Below, piece after piece: positions 1 through 5,177 of a stretch of 9,059 bases of DNA (position 1 is the stretch's first letter; each line of letters begins with the position of its first letter). Source of the DNA: Gammaproteobacteria bacterium (GTDB lineage Bacteria; Pseudomonadota; Gammaproteobacteria; DSM-16500); the NCBI GenBank assembly GCA_004322325.1, contig SCTP01000221.1:1-9059 (forward strand), written 5' to 3'. The position numbers and the translations under genes were made by a program. The notes below the pieces were generated by a model. It made no database searches. It was not told the origin of the DNA and was given only the letters and a program-made list of their open reading frames with translations.

Positions 1-939
1 GCCATTCCAGAGAATGGTTTTCGCTTTTTTGATAATGGCGGTGAGGTTTTTGATGGTATCAGGACCAATATCAAATATTTTTTCATTATCGTCTACTTGT
101 GAGATCAGACGAACATACGCTTCAGCGTCTTCCGCTAGTCGCTCAGCGACGACGACATCAATCGGGAGTGGGATTTCAGCATTACGTTTTTTTGCTTCGA
201 GCGTGATGCGTTCTGCTTCATCGATTAAATCGGGTTCATAAAGAGAGCGTCCCACTGTATAGCCTTCAGCGGCGAGAAAGGTATTAGCAATGCCGCCGCC
301 AATGATGAGTGCATCGACTTTGTTAGCCAGTGACTCGAGTAAGGCTAATTTAGTAGAAACTTTGGAGCCGCCAACAATGGCGACCACTGGGTGAACCGGT
401 TTTTCCATGATCTTGCTTAAGGCTTCCAGCTCAGAGACTAATAATGGGCCTGCACAAGATTGTTTAGCGTATTTAATGATGCCGTAGGTGGAGGATTCCA
501 TCCGATGAGCAGTGCCAAAGGCATCCATCACGAATACATCACACTGTGCCGCCATTTTCTTCGATAGCTCAACATTATTCTCCGTTTCGCCATGATGAAA
601 GCGGACATTTTCTAATAACACGACGGAAGCATCGCCCATGTTAAAGCCATCGATCCAATGAGAGATGAGTGGAACCTCCCTTTTAAGCAGCTTGGATAAA
701 TGCTGAGCGATAGGAGCTAGGGAGAAAGTTTCATCATGTGATCCTTCTGCTGGTCGACCCAGATGCGACATGAGCATAACTTTTGCGCCGCGTTTCAAGG
801 CTTCTTCAATAGTGGGGATGACGGCGCGAATGCGTAAGTCGCTAGTGATTTCTCCATTTTTGAGGGGAACATTAAAATCTACTCGAATTAAGACCCGCTT
901 TCCCTTCAGATCCAGATCAGACATGGTGGGCATTGCCAT
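1..939 (-). CDS. pgk: Phosphoglycerate kinase, N-terminal 313 codons (3' end outside window)
   Basis: This enzyme makes ATP and 3-phosphoglycerate from 1,3-bisphosphoglycerate and ADP in cytosolic glycolysis, and runs in reverse in gluconeogenesis. Reading leftward from the ATG at 939-937, the protein starts MAMPTMSDLDLKGKRVLIRV. It shows the PGK signature VLIRVDFNVP (residues 16-25), then SHLGRP, LLENVRF, DAFGTAHR and VAIVGGSKVSTKL, all family hallmarks in the right order. The last codons in the window read AKTILWNG, which in E. coli Pgk precedes PVGVFE, so roughly 80 C-terminal residues lie beyond the edge. AAGGA at 954-950 lies 10 bases upstream of the chosen start; internal ATGs at codons 3 and 6 are possible alternatives. 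The reading frame is intact where checked. The usual upstream partner gap is absent here; an AAA+ ATPase gene ends 93 bases upstream on the same strand. Confidence 0.96.
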   Translation of the reverse strand, partial: MAMPTMSDLDLKGKRVLIRVDFNVPLKNGEITSDLRIRAVIPTIEEALKRGAKVMLMSHLGRPAEGSHDETFSLAPIAQHLSKLLKREVPLISHWIDGFNMGDASVVLLENVRFHHGETENNVELSKKMAAQCDVFVMDAFGTAHRMESSTYGIIKYAKQSCAGPLLVSELEALSKIMEKPVHPVVAIVGGSKVSTKLALLESLANKVDALIIGGGIANTFLAAEGYTVGRSLYEPDLIDEAERITLEAKKRNAEIPLPIDVVVAERLAEDAEAYVRLISQVDDNEKIFDIGPDTIKNLTAIIKKAKTILWNG

Positions 940-1032
940 TTCAGTAGGTTCCTTAAGCTAAAACATAATGATGCTGAATGTATTGCATAATGTGAGGAAA
1001 TACAATACTGGATAGTAGTAGAACGATAAGGA
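940..1032 (-). promoter_or_regulatory. pgk upstream region
   Basis: This 93-base gap separates the ATPase stop codon from pgk and would have to hold any promoter private to pgk. The best minus-strand candidate I can find is TTGTAT, 17 bases, TACATT, which is a weak sigma-70 match. A short inverted repeat (GTATTG and CAATAC arms, 17 bases apart) sits in the same gap. No clear terminator follows the ATPase gene, so read-through into pgk is possible. Confidence 0.3.
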
Positions 1033-2226
1033 TTAGTCAGCAAACCAGTCTGTGATCGGCGTTTGGAAGAATTTTTCGATGGATAAATTAGCGCCGCCGA
1101 TGACCAGTGAGCGGAGAGGTTGAAAGTGTTTAATGAAGGTTTCCATGCCGGGTAAAGCTTCTTTCATCATGCCGCTTTTCACTTCAATGGCAATGATTTT
1201 TTTACCGCTTTGCAGCACAAAGTCCACTTCTTTTCCTCCCTCCCGCCAATAAAAAACTTTTATGTCATGCGTGATGGCGCTGTTCAATAAAAAAGCACCG
1301 ATAGCGGATTCGACTAGTCGTCCCCAACAAGTACGGTCTTTTTGGGCTTCATGAAACGATAAAGTAGATTGGGTGGAAAGGAGGGCGGTGTTAAATACTT
1401 GCAGCTTAGGACTAGAGCTGCGTTGGCGGATAAGGTGATTAGAAAATTTGAACACGCCTGCTGCCATGCCGACGCCTTTTAATAAGTCTAAATAGTGTGC
1501 GAGGGTGGTGGTGTTGCCTGCGTCTTGGAGTTGCCCGAGCATTTTTTGATAAGAGACTAATTGGCTGGAATAGTGACAAGCTAATTCGAATAGCCGGCGT
1601 AATAAAGCGGGCTTATGGATGGGGTTGAGTAATAAGATATCGCGTGAGAGAGTGGTTTCGATGAGGGAGTCATTAATATAGTGGCGAAAACGCGTTTCAT
1701 CTCCGATCAAACTAGCAGCGCCGGGGTAGCCGCCGAAATAAATATATTGTTCGAGTGACCAGCCAAACGCTTCGTGCATTTCCTGCCAAGACCAATGGGT
1801 GACGGGAATTTGTTCGAAGCGTCCAGCAAGGCTTTCGGTAAGGCCGCGTTGGACCAATAAAGGAGCTGAGCCGAGTAGGACGACGAGGAGCGGGCGTTTG
1901 GCGCGGGTATCTTCATCCCATAGGCGTTTGATGCTGTCGGACCAATTGGTTATTTTTTGGATTTCATCCAGTATGAGGACGACGCTTGCTGGTGAGTTGG
2001 ATTTTAGTTCCAGCCGCGCTAGTTCCCATTGCTGCTCAATCCAGAGGGGGCTTCGTAGGGTGGGTTCATCGGCGGAGGCGTAGAGGGTGGGGAGGTTTAG
2101 CTCTTCTGCCACTTGCTGGACGAGGGTGGTCTTCCCTACCTGGCGAGGGCCGGTGAGGACTTGGATAAACCGCCGAGGTTCTTGGAGGCGGTGTAATAAG
2201 ATGGTGTAGATTTTTCGTTTAAACAT
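1033..2226 (-). CDS. AAA+ ATPase with C-terminal DUF4143 (COG1373-type)
   Basis: This 397-residue protein has the layout of the COG1373 AAA+/DUF4143 family, whose cellular role is poorly known. In order it shows Walker A GPRQVGKTT (26-34), Walker B VVLILDEIQ (82-90), a sensor-1-like LLGSAP (117-122), ESLAGR (131-136), a helical linker, and a C-terminal region with EVDFVL (333-338) and AIEVKSG (346-352). The last two match the D...ExK pattern of the PD-(D/E)XK nuclease fold, although nuclease activity has not been shown for this family to my knowledge. Length is normal and every key motif is present, so the gene looks functional. The start is ATG at 2226-2224. No Shine-Dalgarno precedes it: the 15 bases before the ATG are pyrimidine-rich. 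It is divergent from fic and has its own double palindrome upstream. Confidence 0.88.
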   Translation of the reverse strand: MFKRKIYTILLHRLQEPRRFIQVLTGPRQVGKTTLVQQVAEELNLPTLYASADEPTLRSPLWIEQQWELARLELKSNSPASVVLILDEIQKITNWSDSIKRLWDEDTRAKRPLLVVLLGSAPLLVQRGLTESLAGRFEQIPVTHWSWQEMHEAFGWSLEQYIYFGGYPGAASLIGDETRFRHYINDSLIETTLSRDILLLNPIHKPALLRRLFELACHYSSQLVSYQKMLGQLQDAGNTTTLAHYLDLLKGVGMAAGVFKFSNHLIRQRSSSPKLQVFNTALLSTQSTLSFHEAQKDRTCWGRLVESAIGAFLLNSAITHDIKVFYWREGGKEVDFVLQSGKKIIAIEVKSGMMKEALPGMETFIKHFQPLRSLVIGGANLSIEKFFQTPITDWFAD

Positions 2227-2241
2227 AGGGTTAGGGGGTGG

Positions 2242-2270
2242 CCTATAATTTACTCAGTGTATTGAGTAAA
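2242..2270 (-). promoter_or_regulatory. Putative promoter of the AAA+/DUF4143 ATPase gene
   Basis: On the minus strand, TTTACT (2270-2265) is followed after 17 bases by TATAGG (2247-2242), an acceptable sigma-70 pair. The -10 box ends 15 bases before the ATG, so the transcript would have a leader of only about 8 bases and no Shine-Dalgarno. Translation may therefore be of leaderless type. The -35 box and spacer lie within the adjacent palindrome, so a protein bound there should block RNA polymerase. This is a by-eye prediction. Confidence 0.45.
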
Positions 2271-2292
2271 TTTACTCAATGTATTGAGCAAA
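2249..2292. promoter_or_regulatory. Two abutting 22-bp palindromes, putative operator of the ATPase gene
   Basis: Two near-perfect palindromes lie head to tail with no gap: 2249-2270 (arms TTTACTCAGT and ATTGAGTAAA) and 2271-2292 (arms TTTACTCAAT and ATTGAGCAAA), each around a central GT. Each has a single arm mismatch. Their centres are exactly 22 bp apart, about two helical turns, so two dimers would bind the same face of the DNA. The left site covers the predicted -35 and spacer of the ATPase promoter. The binding protein is unknown; the ATPase or the Fic protein are local candidates. Confidence 0.75.
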
Positions 2293-2324
2293 GTCAACTT
2301 AAGGGATGCGGTGAATAGATGGCT

Positions 2325-2385
2325 TAATCTCCGTAGATTTAGCGGAGAATAAAAGCTATAATCTCCGTATAATATGCGGAGATTA
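2325..2385. promoter_or_regulatory. Two tandem palindromes upstream of fic, putative double operator
   Basis: Two inverted repeats share one architecture. Site 1 (2325-2351) is TAATCTCCG, 9 bases, CGGAGAATA, with one arm mismatch. Site 2 (2359-2385) is TAATCTCCG, 9 bases, CGGAGATTA, and is perfect. Their centres are 34 bp apart, a little over three helical turns. Site 2 contains the Shine-Dalgarno GGAG (2378-2381) and ends two bases before the fic ATG, so a bound protein would cover both transcription start and ribosome site. If transcribed, site 2 could also fold and hide the Shine-Dalgarno. The winged-helix domain of the Fic protein is an obvious but unproven candidate for binding here. Confidence 0.78.
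2334..2362 (+). promoter_or_regulatory. Putative fic promoter
   Basis: A consensus -10 box TATAAT (2357-2362) lies 17 bases downstream of a weak -35 TAGATT (2334-2339). The -35 falls in the spacer of the first palindrome and the -10 runs into the left arm of the second. Transcription would start near 2369, giving a leader of about 20 bases. A second TATAAT occurs at 2368-2373 but would leave almost no room for the Shine-Dalgarno, so the upstream one is preferred. Confidence 0.5.
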
Positions 2386-2387
2386 AT

Positions 2388-3491
2388 ATGTACATTCATG
2401 AGCGCACAGATTGGCCGAATTTTACGTGGGATCAGAAAAAGGTAGCTGACCTTTTGGTTGAAGCGCGTTACTTGCAAGGGCGGTTGCTAGGGCGGATGGA
2501 GGCGCTAGGTTTTCAGGTGCAAGAAGAAGCGGCGCTGCGAATATTGACGCAAGATGTGGTGAAGACCAGTGAAATTGAAGGGGAAAAACTGAATATTGAG
2601 CAGGTGCGTTCTTCTATTGCCAAACGCATGGGGATGGACATCGGTGCGACATTGCCGACGGATCGTCATGTGGAGGGTGTTGTTGAGATGATGTTAGATG
2701 CTACTCGCCATTATGATGCATTATTGACGCAAGACCGATTATTCAGATGGCACACGTTATTGTTTCCTGCTGATAAAAGCAGCTTCCGGCGTATGGTGGT
2801 GGGAGGTTGGAGAACGGAAGCAAGTGGCCCCATGCAGGTAGTGTCGGGGCCTTACGGGCGCGAGAAAGTTCATTATGAAGCCCCAGCGTATGATCGGCTG
2901 GAAAAAGAAATGAGCTGTTTCATTGACTGGTTTAATGGCGTAACGGAAATTGACCTGGTGATTAAATCCGCTTTAGCGCATTTCTGGTTTGTGACTATTC
3001 ATCCTTTTGATGATGGTAACGGACGCATTGCTCGTGCGATTGCGGATATGACATTAGCGCATTCAGAAAAAAGTCCGCAGCGTTTTTATAGTATGTCTGC
3101 GCAGATTCAGCGGGAACGGAATGATTATTATGATGTATTGGAACGTTGTCAGAAAGGATCATTGGATATTACTGTTTGGATGGAGTGGTATTTAACTTGC
3201 TTGAAGCATGCCATTGTTGCATCACAAGAATTACTTCAAGTGGTGCTTATGAAAGCGCAATTTTGGGCGGCACATACAGCAGAATCATTTAATGAGCGGC
3301 AGCGTCTTATTATTAATCGCTTATTGGATAACAATTTCGAGGGGAAATTAAATTCTTCCAAATGGTCAAAGTTGACGAAATGTTCGCAGGATACGGCATT
3401 GAGGGATATTAATGATTTGTTGGAGCGTGGAGTGTTGGTGAAGGAGGAGGGCGGTGGGAGGAGTACGAGTTATTGGTTGAGGGCTGTTTAA
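2388..3491 (+). CDS. Fic-family protein adenylyltransferase, class II, with DUF4172 and winged-helix domains
   Basis: Fic proteins usually transfer AMP from ATP to a hydroxyl side chain of a target protein; the target here is unknown. The 367-residue product begins with a DUF4172-like segment (WPNFTWD at 9-15, then QGRLLGRMEALGF at 30-42). The inhibitory-helix motif (S/T)xxxE(G/N) is present as TSEIEG (60-65), where Glu64 is expected to clash with ATP and hold the enzyme off, which makes it class II. The core motif HPFDDGNGRIAR (205-216) is complete, with His205, Phe207, Asp209, Asn211, Arg213 and Arg216. Residues about 303-365 look like a winged helix (QDTALRDINDLLERGVL). No signal peptide is visible, so it is cytosolic. 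The ATG follows GGAG by six bases. It is divergent from the ATPase and overlaps the ATPase remnant by 3 bases tail to tail. Confidence 0.93.
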   Translation: MYIHERTDWPNFTWDQKKVADLLVEARYLQGRLLGRMEALGFQVQEEAALRILTQDVVKTSEIEGEKLNIEQVRSSIAKRMGMDIGATLPTDRHVEGVVEMMLDATRHYDALLTQDRLFRWHTLLFPADKSSFRRMVVGGWRTEASGPMQVVSGPYGREKVHYEAPAYDRLEKEMSCFIDWFNGVTEIDLVIKSALAHFWFVTIHPFDDGNGRIARAIADMTLAHSEKSPQRFYSMSAQIQRERNDYYDVLERCQKGSLDITVWMEWYLTCLKHAIVASQELLQVVLMKAQFWAAHTAESFNERQRLIINRLLDNNFEGKLNSSKWSKLTKCSQDTALRDINDLLERGVLVKEEGGGRSTSYWLRAV

Positions 3492-4306
3492 GAAGATTTT
3501 TTTAACACCACGCAATCCCATGGCATCACCCAATCATTTTCGGTAACAGCATACCTGCTTTCCGTTGGAGCAATAATCAAGCCTTTTTGTACATTGAGAT
3601 GAGAATAGAGTTTGCGAAATGCAGTGATATTTTTAGCATCCTGTGAGGTCACTTTGCTTTTTGCTTTAATCTCGATGGGATAAAATTTGCCGTCACGTTC
3701 GAGAACCAAATCCACTTCCGCACCGCTGTATAAGCGCCAGTGATAAAATTGAGGCGGTGTGCTAATTAAATTTGCTTGTTTGCGTAATTCCGAGACAACA
3801 GCATTCTCAAATAATGCACCCCATAATGGATGGGCAGCAATGGCTTCGGGACTTGAAATCATTTGTGAATAACACACTTGGCCTGTATCTGCAAAATAGC
3901 CTTTTGGCTTTTCGCTGATACGTTTGATGGGGTTGTTAGAGTAAGAAGGAAGTGATAAGCGATTCGGGGGGTGTGCAAGAAACTGATCAGGGTTGTCTAG
4001 CCAATGCAAGAGCCAGGGTTTGTTGTTGGTCATATTAGCGATTTCAGCTAGCGAAAACCCATCCAGGGTGATGATGATGGCGCGTCCTGCCAGGCTTTCA
4101 GCAATGGTATTCAGTACGCCCCATTGTTGCGAACCTGTCAGCAGAAATTGGCCGGGGCGTTTATTCTTATCAATAAACCGCTTTAAAGCAGGTATTAGCT
4201 CAGGCGCATATTCTACTTCGTCAAAAATAACAGGCAATTTAGTATTATTGAGGAAGAGATCAGGGTCGCGTCGGATATTTTGCACATCTTGAACAAAGCG
4301 AAGGAT
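3488..4306 (-). pseudogene. Decayed AAA+/DUF4143 ATPase lacking Walker A, with an internal deletion
   Basis: This is the broken copy of a second COG1373-type ATPase, from a different subfamily than the gene at 1033-2226. The surviving frame keeps Walker B LPVIFDEVEYAPEL, then LLTGSQQ, ESLAGRA, SNNPIKRISEKPKGYFADTG, HPLWGALFENAVVSELRKQ, and the C-terminal AEVDLVLERDGKFYPIEIKAK, which is the DUF4143 nuclease-like signature. Walker A and everything before it are missing. Family-like sequence begins near RFVQDVQNIRRDP and a stop lies a few codons further upstream. A jump near 3940-3965, from LDNPDQFLAHPPNR straight to LPSYSNNPIK, removes what I recall as roughly 120 residues of helical and DNA-binding-like sequence, in frame. 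The open frame can start at GTG 4285, but without Walker A ATP binding is unlikely. A short expressed protein cannot be excluded. Confidence 0.8.
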
Positions 4307-4351
4307 CTCCCTGTTAACAAGAATAAGGAAGATGAGTTATTGGTTACGGGA

Positions 4352-4717
4352 TTAGTGGAAGAATTTAAGCAGAGAAATAATCAGCGCTGCTTGGGCGAAA
4401 GAAATTCCGAATACCCATTTAATGATATCGGACTTAACTTCGGCAAATTTCATATTCATTTCACTGCGAAGGGAGTTAATTTCATGATGCATTTCACTGC
4501 GAAGGGAGTTAATTTCATGATGCATTTCACTTCGAAGAGAGCTAACTTCATGAGAAAGATTATTAATAGCTCCATCTGAACCTTTTTTCGTTTGAAAGCT
4601 AGCTTCTAACACTTCCGCCAATATTTCAGCATGCGCCTCGGCTTGTTTAACTTCAACTCCCCGCGCTTCAAGCTTTTTCGCATAAGCTAATGTATCAAAT
4701 GGAACGTTGTTGGTCAT
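4352..4717 (-). CDS. DUF1640-type coiled-coil protein with C-terminal membrane helix
   Basis: This 121-residue protein starts MTNNVPFDTLAYAKKLEARG; FDTLAYAKKLEA and the following Gln/Ala/Glu-rich helix resemble the DUF1640 (CCDC90-like) family. The middle has 11-residue repeats, (S/H)HE(V/I)(N/S)SLRSEM occurring three times, typical of a hendecad coiled coil. The end, IIKWVFGISFAQAALIISLLKFF, is a probable membrane anchor, so the protein is likely an oligomer tethered by its C-terminus with the coil in the cytosol. I choose the ATG at 4717 because AGAGG lies 5 bases before it; an upstream in-frame ATG at 4741 has no good ribosome site and would add eight residues that overlap this site. The function of bacterial DUF1640 proteins is unknown to me. 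The ATPase remnant lies about 45 bases downstream on the same strand. Confidence 0.75.
   Translation of the reverse strand: MTNNVPFDTLAYAKKLEARGVEVKQAEAHAEILAEVLEASFQTKKGSDGAINNLSHEVSSLRSEMHHEINSLRSEMHHEINSLRSEMNMKFAEVKSDIIKWVFGISFAQAALIISLLKFFH
4457..4555. repeat. 33-bp tandem repeat, three units, within the DUF1640 gene
   Basis: Units at 4457-4489 and 4490-4522 are identical over all 33 bases; the third at 4523-4555 has diverged at several positions. Each unit encodes one 11-residue turn block of the coiled coil, so gain or loss of a unit keeps the frame and changes coil length by one hendecad. Identity of the first two units implies recent duplication or ongoing slippage. Confidence 0.92.
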
Positions 4718-5031
4718 GGGATCCTCTTTTCTTAGTATCATTATTATAGCATCCTTTTAAACGAGGTTCGCTAGTCTATGTATTTGTTCTTAATATTGCA
4801 AGAGGCTGTAATTGGTAATGACAAAATGATTTCTGGAAAGAAGTTGAGAAAATTAGCTTGAACATGTTTTGTCTTCTGAATGACATGGTTTAGTTAAATG
4901 TATTCGAGTTATTTTATTTTAATAAATATTTTTTGATCATGTTAATTTCTTCTGTATATGCTTTAATCGGATTTATTTTTTATGGCTATTACTCGCAGAT
5001 GACGTTAATTTTTTATTTATCTAAAATAATC

Positions 5032-5059
5032 TTGACATAATAGGAGCAATAAATAATAT
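5032..5059 (+). promoter_or_regulatory. Putative promoter of the tandem-lipase effector gene
   Basis: A perfect -35 TTGACA (5032-5037) is followed after 16 bases by TAATAT (5054-5059), a 4 of 6 match to the -10 consensus. Transcription would begin near 5066, leaving a leader of about 110 bases that contains the hairpin at 5085-5110. Confidence 0.5.
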
Positions 5060-5084
5060 TAAGCGCCCACAGTAAATCTCATTG

Positions 5085-5110
5085 GTAATTGTCATTTTGA
5101 TGACGGTTAC
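5085..5110 (+). promoter_or_regulatory. Hairpin in the effector gene leader
   Basis: GTAATTGTCAT (5085-5095), a TTTG tetraloop, and ATGACGGTTAC (5100-5110) form an 11-bp RNA stem: nine Watson-Crick pairs and two U-G pairs in the middle. No run of T follows, so it is not a standard intrinsic terminator. It lies downstream of the predicted transcription start and 67 bases before the ATG, so it could affect mRNA stability or bind a regulator. Confidence 0.5.
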
Positions 5111-5166
5111 TGCCTGAATATCAAGTCGACGAAAAAATCAAAATAAATATGTAATGAAAAATAAAG

Positions 5167-5172
5167 AAGGAG
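5167..5172 (+). promoter_or_regulatory. Shine-Dalgarno deciding the effector start
   Basis: AAGGAG is a strong ribosome-binding site 5 bases before the ATG at 5178. It lies inside the reading frame opened by the ATG at 5154, and so argues that the shorter 811-residue protein is the real product. Confidence 0.8.
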
Positions 5173-5177
5173 TAAGT

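Larger units (their letters stand above)
4718..5177. other. AT-rich intergenic region between divergent genes
   Basis: These 460 bases separate the leftward DUF1640 gene from the rightward lipase-like effector gene and hold no convincing gene on either strand. Composition is distinctly more AT-rich than the region left of 4700. The right end carries a sigma-70-like promoter and a leader hairpin, listed separately. The half-site CTTAATATT at 4789-4797 recalls one half of a PmrA box of Legionella and Coxiella, but the second half is absent. The rest shows nothing I can assign. Confidence 0.6.

Noticed and set aside
14..241. Plus-strand frame within pgk
   Set aside because: Antisense shadow of conserved pgk sequence with a Ser-rich translation and no features of its own.
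1799..2083. Plus-strand frame within the ATPase gene
   Set aside because: Antisense shadow of conserved AAA+ coding sequence; its Ser/Arg-rich composition is typical of a reverse-frame artefact.
4457..4555. Considered as a CRISPR array
   Set aside because: The units directly abut without spacers and lie inside a coding sequence, so this is a coding tandem repeat.
4280..4579. Plus-strand open frame across the DUF1640 gene and the remnant edge
   Set aside because: It is mostly antisense to the DUF1640 coding sequence and its repeats, including a repeated HFTAKGVNFMM block that only mirrors the 33-bp unit. It has a TTG start and no ribosome site.
4789..4797. CTTAATATT, resembling half of a PmrA regulator box
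   Set aside because: The second half of the direct repeat is missing and the site is about 380 bases from the effector start, far from the predicted promoter.
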